This document shows positions 1 to 9,115 of a stretch of 64,000 nucleotides of DNA, one piece after another. Source of the stretch: Bacteroidales bacterium UBA4893 (GTDB taxonomy: Bacteria > Bacteroidota > Bacteroidia > Bacteroidales > P3); NCBI GenBank assembly GCA_002399025.1, contig DHCV01000007.1:1-64000 (forward strand), written 5' to 3'. Numbering within the stretch: position 1 is the first letter of the stretch; every line of letters starts with the position of its first letter. A program made the translations under genes and the position numbers. Below the pieces are notes generated by a model. It saw only the letters and a list, made by a program, of their open reading frames with translations. It was not told where the DNA came from and did not search any database.

Positions 1-97
1 CCCCAAAAAATTAATGTGAGCCATAAAAACTCAGAAAACGAAGTATTAAACTTGCTAAACCTTATATTAAACTTTTTAATCCTTATTTCAATCTAAG

Positions 98-178
98 ATC
101 ATGCCATGATCTCACCCATATCATGGCATGATCTCAGTCACATCATGGCATGATCTTGCCCATATCATGCCATGATCT
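98..178. repeat. Phased array A1: four 15-nt palindromic words, 22-nt period
   Basis: Four copies of a 15-nt word built on ATCATG-S-CATGAT start at 98, 120, 142 and 164, which is exactly every 22 nt. The central base is C in copies 1 and 4 and G in copies 2 and 3, so every copy is an odd-length perfect palindrome. The three 7-nt spacers differ in sequence (CACCCAT, CAGTCAC, TGCCCAT) but not in length, which suggests that the spacing matters. The array lies beyond the 3' end of the broken FkbM gene. It is not CRISPR: the spacers are far too short and no cas gene is near. Confidence 0.9.
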
Positions 179-210
179 ATAGATCTAAACTTCGTTTAAA
201 TAGATTGGAA

Positions 211-264
211 CTTGATTTTGCTACTTCTAAATCAAGACTTTTGACTTCTAAAGTTTGATTAATT
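211..264. repeat. Array A2: hairpin and two 21-nt units
   Basis: ACTTCTAAA occurs at 223 and again at 244, a 21-nt step, each copy followed by diverged sequence. Overlapping it, CTTGATTT (211-218) can pair with AAATCAAG (229-236). It sits immediately right of array A1. This mirrors loci C and D, where a 21-nt array adjoins a 22- or 23-nt array. With only two copies this is weaker than the other arrays. Confidence 0.5.
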
Positions 265-288
265 CCTTTTTAACTAATTAGCTTAACC

Positions 289-1008
289 TTATTCGTTAAG
301 CATGAAGAACAAAGTCTTGTCTAATTTTGAGCAAAGTGAATAGTTGTGTGTAGCCAAATATTGTGCCACTGTGCTATTTAGTGAATCGGATATACTTTTC
401 GCTGTTGACAATGATTCAATGAGTATTACCGTTGGTTTATATTTTTCCCAATCATTTGATTCTAATACTTCTAAATCCAATCCTTCAACATCAATCGACA
501 TAAAGTCAATCTTTTTAATATCCTTAGGCATATGCTTATCTAAAACAACTGAAAGTGGATTGGATTCCAAATTATATATTTTTTTAACCTCGCCCCTCTC
601 CTTTGCCAATTCCTCACTAAATGTATTTAATGCCGGTTCGTTAAAACTATAAAAAGGCATTGTTTTTTAAACCTTTGCAATTGGTATTTCAAGGTTTATA
701 TCCTCTGACCTATATTTTTTGAATAAATCCATGCTGTTTGGCATTGCATCAATATTTATTCCCCTCCATCCTTTCAAATACAGCTTATAGGTATTAGAAA
801 AACGAATTGGGTGATGAGCTCCAATATCAACAAAGAAACCTTTTTCATTTAGCTCAAACAATTTACTCAATAACATATCTTCTCCTTCCTGAGAAAATGA
901 AATTGAACCAAAACCCATGAAATTAGTTTTCCTTAAAGTTTTGTCAACAAATGCTTTGGGTACTAAACTTAAGATTTCATTTTTTAAATTTCTGATAATT
1001 CCTGCCAT
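289..1008 (-). pseudogene. FkbM family methyltransferase split by an in-frame stop
   Basis: Two pieces of one FkbM-type SAM-dependent methyltransferase lie in the same reading frame. The N-terminal piece (1008-667) carries the SAM-binding VDIGAHHP motif and an SNTYKLY...GWRGINIDA stretch. The C-terminal piece (666-289) carries the FNEPALNTF and DFMSIDVEGLDLEVL motifs. Only one TAA codon, at 669-667, separates them, followed by two sense codons and an ATG at 660, with no frame change. Read through, the product would be about 239 residues, the usual family size. Such enzymes O-methylate surface sugars, which fits rfbC two genes upstream. It is either a recent nonsense mutation, a sequence error, or two translated halves. 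It is the last gene of the minus-strand run. Confidence 0.82.
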
Positions 1009-1027
1009 AAGTCTTTTATTTATAATT

Positions 1028-2923
1028 TTAATTATTGATACAAATCACACCTTCTTTCAATATTATTAAGTTATCATCCATTAGCTTTCGGATTAGGGAA
1101 ACAACAACTTCCTTTGAACCAAATTCAATGTTATTTGCGAAGTAAGCTATTGGTTTTGGGCTTTGTTTCAGCTCCCTAAGGATTGCCTCTTGGGTTTCTA
1201 TCATGTGTTTTTGGTTATTCTTTGAAAGACAAACATCGCATTTCCTACAAATATCTGCCTCAAAACCAAAATAGTTCAGTATTTGTTTCTCTCTACAAGT
1301 ATTTGAAGTGATATATGATATAAATTGCTCTGCTTTCTCAATGTTGTTTTTCTTAATCTGATAATAATAATCTTGAGAAAGCTCAAAATTATCATTAGAA
1401 AGTCGGTTGCTTGTAAAGATTATTTGCGGTTGGGAGGATTTTGGCTCGTAGTGAAGGATATTATATTTTTCCAATTTCTTGAGCGACTTAATTACATTCT
1501 CCTCTGTCTCAAAGCACATCTTAGCAATCTTTTTCTCATCAATAATCGTAAACTCCGTCATTAGACCTGAATAAGTTCTCCTTAGAGCTTCGAGAATTTG
1601 AAAGTATTGAGGGTAATCCTTCATAAACTCATACAAAGCATCTCTTTCCATAATAATAAGTACTTTTGAAAACAAATGCCTATCTTCAACAATTTCAATT
1701 AAGCCAGAGTTTTGAAGTATTCTAACTGAACTAAAAACCAAATAAGTATCAAAATTATATGTATTTGAAAATGCAATTATATTAAAATCAAACCTTGAGT
1801 CCTGCCCTGTTGAGGTTGCAATCTTATAGTAGTTACAAAGTGCATTATAGATATTAAGTATGTATTTTTTTTCTGGAAAGTTGGATGCTATAGTTTTTCT
1901 TAGTGAATCAATATCTTTGGAATTGTATAGAAGAGTTCCATAGGCTTTCTTTCCATTCCTACCTGCCCTCCCAACCTCTTGAACATAAGCTTCAATGCTT
2001 TCGGGTAAATCATAGTGAATTACATATCTCACATTCTGTTTATCAATCCCCATTCCGAAGGCAGTTGTTGCAACCATAACCTCAATATTTTCATCTATCC
2101 AGTTTTGCTGACGATAATTCCTAACTGCGGTTGTAAGTCCTGCATGATAGGCTTCAGCCTTTATCCCAACTGATTTTAATATGCTTGAGAGCTCAATGGT
2201 TTTTCTTCGAGAGCGAACATAGATTAATCCAATGCCTCCAATGGTTTCAACAATAGTTTTAATCCTTGTGATTTTATCTTCCTCTTCAAAAACCATATAG
2301 TTAAGGTTTTCTCTTTCAAAACTTGATGTTATTGGATTTCTTTCCTTAAAGTTAAGCTTATCTTGAATATCTTCAACAACCTGCTTTGTTGCAGTTGCGG
2401 TTAATGCTATGACTGGTGTTTGAGGGTGGTACTTTCTTAGTTCTGCAATATTAAGAAAGGAAGGTCTAAAGTCGTAACCCCATTTAGAAATACAGTGTGC
2501 CTCATCGACAGCGATAAGGTTTACATTCATCTTCTCAAAATAGGAAATAAAAAGTCTTGATGAGATTCTTTCTGGAGAAATATATAAGATTTTTACCTTA
2601 CCATATAGGCAGTTATTCAATACTATTTCAATATTTTGACTACTAAGACCCGAATAGATTATTCTTGCTTTTATTCCTTTTGCCTTTAACGATTTTTCTT
2701 GGTCAATCATTAATGCCACCAAAGGAGAAATGACTATTGTTATTCCTGGTTTGCAAAGTGCTGGTATTTGATAGCAAATTGATTTTCCAGCTCCGGTTGG
2801 GAGTAGTGCTAATGTATCTTTTTTAGATAAAACAGAGGATATAATAGCTTCTTGATTAAATCTAAAACTATCATATCCCCAATATTTTTTAAGGATTTCT
2901 TTTGGGTCCTTTTCTTTCACCAT
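1028..2923 (-). CDS. recQ: ATP-dependent DNA helicase RecQ
   Basis: This is a 3'-5' superfamily 2 helicase for recombination and replication-fork repair. The 631 residues show the Q-motif region (FRFNQEAI), Walker A LPTGAGKS near residue 45, the DEAH box DEAHCISKWGYDFRP near 138, motif III ALTATAT, and motif VI EVGRAGRNGK near 316. A RecQ-C zinc site follows near 545-566 (CREKQ...CRKCDVC) and then a winged-helix region. No separate HRDC domain is evident, as in short bacterial RecQ forms. Its ATG overlaps the rfbC stop by one base (TAATG), so the two are probably translationally coupled. Confidence 0.95.
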   Translation of the reverse strand: MVKEKDPKEILKKYWGYDSFRFNQEAIISSVLSKKDTLALLPTGAGKSICYQIPALCKPGITIVISPLVALMIDQEKSLKAKGIKARIIYSGLSSQNIEIVLNNCLYGKVKILYISPERISSRLFISYFEKMNVNLIAVDEAHCISKWGYDFRPSFLNIAELRKYHPQTPVIALTATATKQVVEDIQDKLNFKERNPITSSFERENLNYMVFEEEDKITRIKTIVETIGGIGLIYVRSRRKTIELSSILKSVGIKAEAYHAGLTTAVRNYRQQNWIDENIEVMVATTAFGMGIDKQNVRYVIHYDLPESIEAYVQEVGRAGRNGKKAYGTLLYNSKDIDSLRKTIASNFPEKKYILNIYNALCNYYKIATSTGQDSRFDFNIIAFSNTYNFDTYLVFSSVRILQNSGLIEIVEDRHLFSKVLIIMERDALYEFMKDYPQYFQILEALRRTYSGLMTEFTIIDEKKIAKMCFETEENVIKSLKKLEKYNILHYEPKSSQPQIIFTSNRLSNDNFELSQDYYYQIKKNNIEKAEQFISYITSNTCREKQILNYFGFEADICRKCDVCLSKNNQKHMIETQEAILRELKQSPKPIAYFANNIEFGSKEVVVSLIRKLMDDNLIILKEGVICINN

Positions 2924-3471
2924 TAATATTGAAATGGTGAATTAAAATCTTTGAACAAGGGTGCAATCTTATCTTTTTCAGATAGGATTGGGTTATTAAT
3001 GTTCCAATTTATTCCAATGGTTTGGTCAGACCAAAGTATTGAGCCTTCGGATTCCTTATTGTAGTAATTCGTGCATTTGTAAGAGAAAATTGTATCATCC
3101 TCCAAAGTAAGAAAACCATGAGCAAACCCTTCTGGAATATAGAACATTCTTTTTGATAACGCATCTAACTCTAGAGCATGAAATTTTCCATAAGTTGGAG
3201 AGCCTTTTCGAATATCTACAGCAACATCCAAAACCTTTCCTTGAATTACCCTAACCAATTTTCCTTGAGCATAGGGAGGTTTTTGAAAGTGAAGCCCTCT
3301 GAGCACATTCTTCATAGACTTTGATTCATTATCTTGAACAAAAATCATTTTCATATCATTCTCAAAGTAACGTTCTTGATTGTAAGACTCAAAGAAATAG
3401 CCTCTTTGGTCTTTAAAAACGTCAGGTTCAACAATCAAAAGGTCTGGAATAGATGTTTTAATTATTTTCAT
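2923..3471 (-). CDS. rfbC: dTDP-4-dehydrorhamnose 3,5-epimerase
   Basis: RfbC/RmlC epimerises dTDP-4-keto-6-deoxyglucose at C3 and C5 on the way to dTDP-L-rhamnose for surface polysaccharide. At 182 residues it has the normal cupin length. Visible signatures are FFESYN near the start, the catalytic-His segment VLRGLHFQKPP around residues 58-68, GKLVRV, the substrate segment YIPEGFAHGFLTLED and a conserved C-terminal NWN. The other rml genes are not adjacent, so this is an isolated copy in a mixed operon (eight bases after lpd, overlapping recQ). Confidence 0.95.
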   Translation of the reverse strand: MKIIKTSIPDLLIVEPDVFKDQRGYFFESYNQERYFENDMKMIFVQDNESKSMKNVLRGLHFQKPPYAQGKLVRVIQGKVLDVAVDIRKGSPTYGKFHALELDALSKRMFYIPEGFAHGFLTLEDDTIFSYKCTNYYNKESEGSILWSDQTIGINWNINNPILSEKDKIAPLFKDFNSPFQY

Positions 3472-3479
3472 AACCTATT

Positions 3480-4868
3480 CTATCCGTGAATTGCCTTACC
3501 ATAAGCTGCTTCAATTGCTTCCATAACAGCTTCTGACATTGTTGGGTGTGGATGAATTGCATCAATTATATGATGAGCATTTATTTTGTTTTCTCTTGCC
3601 AAAACAACCTCTGCAATCATTTCAGTAACATTATCTCCTATCATGTGGCAACCAAGCAACTGGTCAGTGTTAGCATCAATAACAACTTTAACAAATCCAT
3701 CTCTATTTCCACTTGCTGAAGCCTTTCCAGAAGCCATATACATAAACTTACCAACCTTAATTTCTTTTCCTAAGTCTTTAGCTTTATCTTCAGTTAGTCC
3801 AACTGATGCAATTTCAGGATAAGTGTATGTACAACCAGGAACATTATCATAACTTAATGGTTTTGGACTTAAGCCATGTATTGCATCAACACAAATTAAA
3901 GCTTCTTTTGAAGAAACGTGAGCCAAAGCAGGACCATGAACAATATCTCCAATTGCATAAACTCCTTCAATATTTGTTCTGTAAAAATCATCAACTTCTA
4001 TCTTTGGACCATTAGTCTTTACTCCCAATTCTTCTAAACCTAAATTTTCAATATTTGTTTGAACACCAACAGCAGAAAGAACAACATCCACTTCAATAAT
4101 TTCTTCTCCTTTTTTACCTTTTATTGTAACCTTACATTTGTCAGAAGAAGTGTCAACACTTTCAACTGAAGTTGAAGTATAAACTTTCATTCCACTTTTC
4201 TTAAAGCTACGTTGAAGAGTTGAAGCAACTTCAGAATCTTCATTTGGAACTAATGTTGGCATAAATTCAACCAAGGTAACTTGAGTTCCTATTGATTGGT
4301 AGAAATAAGCAAATTCACTTCCTATTGCACCTGAACCAACAACAAGCATTGATTGAGGTTGTTCTCTTAATGTCATTGCTTCTCTATATCCAATAATCTT
4401 TTTACCATCTTGAGGAAGATTTGGAAGAACTCTTGAGCGAGCACCTGTTGCTAAAATAATATGATTAGCTTCAAATACTTCTTTATTGCCATTTAATTCA
4501 ACTTCAACTTGTTTATCTTTAAGTAATTTACCTCTTCCTTCAATTACTTGAACATTATTTTTCTTCATTAAGTATTGAACGCCTTTGCTCATATTTTCTG
4601 CAACACCCCTGCTGCGTGTTACAATTGCATCCATATTTGGTTTTGCTAAGCCTTCCAATTCAATACCATAATCAGAAGTATGCTTTAAATAATTATATAC
4701 TTGTGCAGATTTCAATAATGCTTTTGTTGGGATACATCCCCAATTTAAACAAATACCACCAAGATTTTCTTTTTCAACAATTGCTACAGAGTAGCCTAAT
4801 TGTGCTGCACGAATTGCAGCTACATATCCTCCAGGACCTGCTCCTAATACTAATATATCAAATTTCAT
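3480..4868 (-). CDS. lpdA: Dihydrolipoyl dehydrogenase (E3)
   Basis: A flavoprotein that reoxidises dihydrolipoamide of 2-oxoacid dehydrogenase complexes or the glycine cleavage system, passing electrons to NAD. It has 462 residues. The FAD-binding GAGPGGYVAA is at residues 9-18, the redox-active disulfide pair is Cys40/Cys45 (GGICLNWGC), the NAD-binding VVGSGAIGSEFA is near 177, the second FAD motif is YAIGD, and the C-terminal catalytic pair lies in HPHPTMSE near 440. No E1 or E2 genes are in the window, so the partner complex is unknown. It lies 15 bases after the transporter gene. Confidence 0.96.
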   Translation of the reverse strand: MKFDILVLGAGPGGYVAAIRAAQLGYSVAIVEKENLGGICLNWGCIPTKALLKSAQVYNYLKHTSDYGIELEGLAKPNMDAIVTRSRGVAENMSKGVQYLMKKNNVQVIEGRGKLLKDKQVEVELNGNKEVFEANHIILATGARSRVLPNLPQDGKKIIGYREAMTLREQPQSMLVVGSGAIGSEFAYFYQSIGTQVTLVEFMPTLVPNEDSEVASTLQRSFKKSGMKVYTSTSVESVDTSSDKCKVTIKGKKGEEIIEVDVVLSAVGVQTNIENLGLEELGVKTNGPKIEVDDFYRTNIEGVYAIGDIVHGPALAHVSSKEALICVDAIHGLSPKPLSYDNVPGCTYTYPEIASVGLTEDKAKDLGKEIKVGKFMYMASGKASASGNRDGFVKVVIDANTDQLLGCHMIGDNVTEMIAEVVLARENKINAHHIIDAIHPHPTMSEAVMEAIEAAYGKAIHG

Positions 4869-4883
4869 ATTTTCAATTATTTT

Positions 4884-6572
4884 TTAATCGTGTACTTTTT
4901 CTATTGCTTCACTTACATTTATTGCAAAATCAGCTAATTTTTCAAGTTGAGCATACAAACTACTATAATAAATACCTGTTTGATAAGGATAAATATTATT
5001 TTTTATTGCTTCTGTATGTTCATCTCTTAATTGGTTTCTATAAGCATTTATATTATTTTCTAATTCATTTGCCTTTTCTGCTGTTATTTCTGAATAGTTT
5101 GAATGAAGATTTTCGTCCATAAGAACCAAAGCTTCACGAACATATCCAATCATAACATTAAGTTTATCCCTTAATTCTTGCTCAAACCAACTACCTGACT
5201 TCTTCTTATTATCAATAGTAATTGCAATTTGATTACAACTATCACCAATACTTTCAAGATTATCAACTATTCTCAACATTGAGCTAATATATAATGATGC
5301 TCTATGGCTTAAATCATGTTCTGAAGCTTTTGTAAGATAGTTAGCAATTTCAACCTCCATCCTATCTGTAATCTCTTCGTATTTAATTATTCGTTCAAAA
5401 ATTTCTTTATATTTCTTATCCTCTTTAGTCTTAATCAAATAAGGTATCATATCATACATTTTCAATATACGTCTTGAGAATGTTTCTATTTCTTTTTTTG
5501 CAGGTTCAATTGTTAGCTCTCCAGCCGACATGTATCCTGAAGGGATAAACTTTAAACGGAATTCTTCATCATCATCCTTCTTAATTGGAACCATTCTTTC
5601 AACAACCTTAATAATTTGAGGAACAAACCATATTAAAATAAATGTATTTGAAATATTAAAGAAACTATGGAAAATAGATAATGCAACAGGAATTGCAAAA
5701 GAATCCTTTAAAGGAGACCCTCCATTTAATGATATAGAAAGTTTATCAATAATAGAAAGGACAGGATTGAAAAGAATTAATATCCAAATTACTCCAATAA
5801 GATTAAAAATCAAATGTGCTCTTGCAGCTTGCTTTGCTGTTTTATTTGCAACAGTTGCAGCAATATTTGCAGTTATTGTTGTTCCAATGTTTTCACCCAA
5901 AACTAAAGCAGCACCCATTTCAAAAGGAATAAGGCCTTTAGCACACATAACAAGTGTTACAGCCATCATTGCAGACGAAGATTGAATAATAAAAGTAAAA
6001 ATTGTTCCAATTAAAACAAATAAAAGAATTGAAAAGTAACCATATTCTTTCATATTTGCAATAAATTCAAGTACCCCAACATATTTTGGATCAGTAAAAT
6101 CAGGTACATTACTTGTAAGCATTTGCAAGCCTAAAAACAAAAGAGCAAAACCAATAAAAAATTCTCCAATGTTTTCTTTTGATTTAATAAATAAGAATGG
6201 AGTTGCAATTGCAATTATTGGGAGAACAAATTCAGAAATATCAAATTTAAAACCAAGCAACGATACAATCCATGCTGTAACAGTTGTTCCAATATTTGCA
6301 CCCATTATTACAGTTACGGCTCCTGCAAGTGTTAGTGCTCCTGCATTAACAAAACTTACAACCATTACAGTTGTTGCAGAAGATGATTGAATTATGGAAG
6401 TTATCCCTAAACCTGTTAAAACTCCTCTAAAACGGTTAGAAGTCATTTTTGAAAGGAAGTTTCTTAAACTATCACCAGTTAGCTTTTGTAAGGAATCGCT
6501 CATTATTTTCATTCCGTAGAGAAAAAGTCCTAAGCCTCCTAAAAGAGTTAAAATTTGAAATAGTGCATTCAT
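4884..6572 (-). CDS. Na/Pi cotransporter family protein with PhoU-like C-terminus
   Basis: A sodium-dependent phosphate transporter (NptA/YjbB type) of 562 residues in the inner membrane. Two inverted transporter repeats are visible, each with the diagnostic QSSSA motif (IIQSSSATTVM near residue 61 and IIQSSSAMMAV near 193) and a following G-NIGTTxTA segment. About eight hydrophobic helices fill residues 1-330. The last 220 residues are a charged helical region with the PhoU-like pattern (ILKMYDMI, SLYISSMLRIVDNLESIGD), probably a regulatory domain. It is the first gene of the minus run down to 289 and has a well-formed promoter at 6604-6633. Confidence 0.9.
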   Translation of the reverse strand: MNALFQILTLLGGLGLFLYGMKIMSDSLQKLTGDSLRNFLSKMTSNRFRGVLTGLGITSIIQSSSATTVMVVSFVNAGALTLAGAVTVIMGANIGTTVTAWIVSLLGFKFDISEFVLPIIAIATPFLFIKSKENIGEFFIGFALLFLGLQMLTSNVPDFTDPKYVGVLEFIANMKEYGYFSILLFVLIGTIFTFIIQSSSAMMAVTLVMCAKGLIPFEMGAALVLGENIGTTITANIAATVANKTAKQAARAHLIFNLIGVIWILILFNPVLSIIDKLSISLNGGSPLKDSFAIPVALSIFHSFFNISNTFILIWFVPQIIKVVERMVPIKKDDDEEFRLKFIPSGYMSAGELTIEPAKKEIETFSRRILKMYDMIPYLIKTKEDKKYKEIFERIIKYEEITDRMEVEIANYLTKASEHDLSHRASLYISSMLRIVDNLESIGDSCNQIAITIDNKKKSGSWFEQELRDKLNVMIGYVREALVLMDENLHSNYSEITAEKANELENNINAYRNQLRDEHTEAIKNNIYPYQTGIYYSSLYAQLEKLADFAINVSEAIEKVHD

Positions 6573-6603
6573 TCTTTCCTATTTTTTTATAATAAAAACT
6601 TTG

Positions 6604-6633
6604 CAAAATTACTTATTTATATTGTAAGTGCAA
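6604..6633 (-). promoter_or_regulatory. Bacteroidetes promoter for the Na/Pi cotransporter operon
   Basis: Read on the minus strand, TTG (6633-6631) is followed after 19 bases by TAATTTTG (6611-6604). This matches the TTG-N19-TAnnTTTG layout of Bacteroidetes housekeeping promoters. The ATG is 32 bases downstream of the box. Confidence 0.75.
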
Positions 6634-6639
6634 TGCTTA

Positions 6640-6676
6640 AAAAGAAAAAGATTATACAACTAAGTATAATCTTTTA
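6640..6676 (-). terminator. Rho-independent terminator of dnaA
   Basis: A perfect 12-bp stem AAAAGATTATAC / GTATAATCTTTT (6646-6657 and 6664-6675) with a 6-nt loop, followed on the minus strand by a T-rich tract. It lies just beyond the dnaA stop and upstream of the next promoter. Confidence 0.85.
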
Positions 6677-6694
6677 ACTAACCACTTATTTATT

Positions 6695-8122
6695 TTAATT
6701 TGCTATTCTTTTTTCTAAATCATCTACCCAAGTCTTATATTTTTTATCAGTATTGTATAGATTTGAAACTGCTTTACATGCATGAAGAACAGTTGAATGA
6801 TCCTTGTTACCACATCTTGACCCAATAATAGCCAATGAGTTTTTTGTCAACTTTTTTGAAAAATACATTGCTAACTGTCTTGCCTGAACAATCTCTCTTT
6901 TTCTTGATGCAGACTGAATTTTATCTACAGGTAAGTTAAAGTAATCAAACACTACTTTTTGAATATATTCTATTGAAACCTCTCTAACATTACTTCTAAT
7001 AAATTTATCAATCATCTCACGTGCGAGCTCAATTGTGATTGTTTTCTTATTAAAAGATGATTGAGCTAAAAGAGAAATCAAGGCTCCTTCCAATTCCCTA
7101 ACACTTGAATTAATGTTGTATGCCAAATATTCAATAATATCATAAGGCATTTCAATTCCATCCTTATAGAGTTTGCTTTGGAGGATTTGAATTCTTGTTT
7201 TGACATCAGGCAGCTGAAGGTCAACACTAAGACCCCATTTTAAGCGAGAAACAACTCTTTGCTCGAAATCTGATAATTCTGCAGGAGTTTTGTCTGATGT
7301 TATAATTAGTTGCTTGCCTGAAGAATGCAGTGAATTAAATACATGGAAAAATACATCCTGTGTTCCAGTCTTCTTAGCGAAAAACTGAATATCATCAATT
7401 ATCAAAAGGTCTATCATTTGGTAGAACTGCAAGAAATCATTTCTTGTATTATTCTTACAAGCATCAGTATATTGATGAACAAATTGCTCTGCAGATACAT
7501 AAAGCACAGTTTTGTCTGGATAATTCTTCTTTGCTTCCAGCCCGATTGCATGGGCTAAATGTGTCTTTCCTAAGCCTACACCAGAATATATAAAGAATGG
7601 ATTAAATGAGGTTTTACCTGGATTTTTTGCTACTGCATAACCAGCACTTCTTGCTAATCGATTACACTCTCCTTCAACAAAGTTTTCGAAAGAAAGTGAT
7701 TCATTAAGTTGGGAATTAATTTTAATTTTTTTAATCCCTGGTAGAATAAAGGGATTTGGGAAGTCTTTTGATGCAGTGTAGTTAATATTTATAGGAACGC
7801 TAACAGGAGCATTGTATTTAGCATATTTATCTTCTGAGGGTTGAATTGATGAGTATGGAGTTTGAGAATCTAACACAATACTATATTGAAGCATTGCATT
7901 CTTCCCAATCTCCCTTTTGATGGTTTTCTTAAGTAAGTGTACATAATGCTCTTCTAAAAAATCATAGAAGTATTGGCTTGGAACCTGAATTGTAAGTACA
8001 TTATTTTCAAGTTTAAGAGGATGTATAGGCTCAAACCAAGTTTTGTAAAGAAATTCGTTTCCAAGATTATCTTTGATAACTTGTAAACAATTATTCCATA
8101 CTTCTTCGTGTCCTTTCTGCAT
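6695..8122 (-). CDS. dnaA: Chromosomal replication initiator DnaA
   Basis: DnaA is the AAA+ initiator that binds DnaA boxes and opens oriC. The 475 residues follow the four-domain plan: N-terminal domain I (VWNNCLQVI...FLYKTWFEP), a variable linker, and the AAA+ domain with Walker A GVGLGKTH at 181-188, Walker B LLIIDDIQFF near 240 and the sensor region near ITSDKTP. Arginine-finger and VRELEGAL segments follow. The C-terminal DNA-binding domain carries the signature CGNKDHSTVLHA. A candidate promoter box lies about 64 bases upstream. I see no clear DnaA-box cluster next to it, so oriC may be elsewhere. Confidence 0.97.
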   Translation of the reverse strand: MQKGHEEVWNNCLQVIKDNLGNEFLYKTWFEPIHPLKLENNVLTIQVPSQYFYDFLEEHYVHLLKKTIKREIGKNAMLQYSIVLDSQTPYSSIQPSEDKYAKYNAPVSVPININYTASKDFPNPFILPGIKKIKINSQLNESLSFENFVEGECNRLARSAGYAVAKNPGKTSFNPFFIYSGVGLGKTHLAHAIGLEAKKNYPDKTVLYVSAEQFVHQYTDACKNNTRNDFLQFYQMIDLLIIDDIQFFAKKTGTQDVFFHVFNSLHSSGKQLIITSDKTPAELSDFEQRVVSRLKWGLSVDLQLPDVKTRIQILQSKLYKDGIEMPYDIIEYLAYNINSSVRELEGALISLLAQSSFNKKTITIELAREMIDKFIRSNVREVSIEYIQKVVFDYFNLPVDKIQSASRKREIVQARQLAMYFSKKLTKNSLAIIGSRCGNKDHSTVLHACKAVSNLYNTDKKYKTWVDDLEKRIAN

Positions 8123-8498
8123 ATCAAAAATTAGTTTAAATATAATGAATACCTAATGGATAAATATAAATTAGGTTTGGTTTTTCAAAATTATACATTA
8201 AAGTTCATAAAAAAATATTTTTATTTTCTTGTTTTTTTCAGATTAATTGTATAAAGCTTTCCTCTTTATTCCGTCCTAAAAAAGGATAATAATCAAAAAA
8301 CGTGCATCATTAAGCACTTAGGTAGAATTAAGATTTATTTACCATTTTGGGGCGGAAAATAAGAATATTTTTTGAAACAAAAAAATTAAATCTTGTTTTT
8401 ATCAATTTTTTTTCAACAACTTTTAAACAAGTAAGAGAATAATTATCAGCTATTAAATCAAAAAACAACTTACCAAACATAAATAATTATATTTTTCA
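8123..8498. other. AT-rich dnaA upstream region without a recognised gene
   Basis: This stretch of 376 bases between the yigZ stop and the dnaA start contains homopolymeric A and T runs and no convincing ORF. A TAATTTTG box on the minus strand (8193-8186) is a plausible dnaA promoter; a second box, TATGTTTG (8481-8474), lies just beyond yigZ. I looked for TTATCCACA-type DnaA boxes and found none that match well, so I do not call an origin. Confidence 0.5.
8186..8193 (-). promoter_or_regulatory. Candidate dnaA -7 box
   Basis: TAATTTTG on the minus strand, matching TAnnTTTG, 64 bases upstream of the dnaA ATG. No TTG is correctly spaced upstream, so the call rests on the -7 box alone. Confidence 0.5.
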
Positions 8499-9110
8499 TC
8501 AAATTATCCCTATTAAATTTAACAAGATTCCATCAATAAAATTTAATTGTTCAGTGATTTTCTTTGAATCTCTTTTACGTATTACAAACTCAAGATAGCA
8601 ATCATTTTCAAACCTATGATTCCTTTGCTGAACATCATATTCCTTCAATATCTTCATTACATCATTCATTAGCGAGTAGTTAAAACTCACTCCATACACC
8701 TCATCTATAGTTCTTTCAATAATCTTTGCATTATCCAATACATCAATTGAAGCTTGTTTATATGCTTGAATCAATCCACTTACTCCAAGTTTTGTTCCTC
8801 CAAAATATCTAACCACAACAACCAAAATATTGGTTAAATCTTTTGAGAGCAATTGCCCATATATTGGTTTTCCTGCAGTTGAAGATGGTTCTCCATCATC
8901 ATTCATCCTAAAAACAGATTTATCGTGTCCTAATATATAAGCATAGCAATGATGATGAGCATCAAAATATTCCTTCTTAATATCCTTAACAATTTCCTTT
9001 ATTTCCTCTTGAGTTGTTATAGGGAAAGCTAAAGAAATAAATTTACTTCCTTTCTCTTTATAGACTCCTTCTGCCCTATCCTCAATTGTTAAATAAGTAT
9101 CATCAAACAT
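8499..9110 (-). CDS. YigZ/IMPACT family protein
   Basis: A UPF0029/IMPACT-type protein of 203 residues, the usual length for bacterial YigZ. The family signature is obvious: AHHHCYAYILG, then FRMNDDGEPSSTAGKPIYGQL around residues 65-85, and VVRYFGGTKLGVSGLIQAY, ending in a small ferredoxin-like domain. Bacterial members bind nucleic acid and have been linked to translation, but the precise role is not settled. It is five bases downstream of ribD and likely cotranscribed with it. Confidence 0.9.
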   Translation of the reverse strand: MFDDTYLTIEDRAEGVYKEKGSKFISLAFPITTQEEIKEIVKDIKKEYFDAHHHCYAYILGHDKSVFRMNDDGEPSSTAGKPIYGQLLSKDLTNILVVVVRYFGGTKLGVSGLIQAYKQASIDVLDNAKIIERTIDEVYGVSFNYSLMNDVMKILKEYDVQQRNHRFENDCYLEFVIRKRDSKKITEQLNFIDGILLNLIGII

Positions 9111-9115
9111 ATATT

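Noticed and set aside
4616..5122. 168-codon plus-strand frame
   Set aside because: It is the antisense of lpd and the Na/Pi transporter, rich in Leu/Gln/Tyr as expected from antisense of AT-rich genes.
8123..8498. Replication origin next to dnaA
   Set aside because: The region is AT-rich but I found no cluster of TTATCCACA-like boxes. Without GC skew or box statistics an oriC call is not supported.
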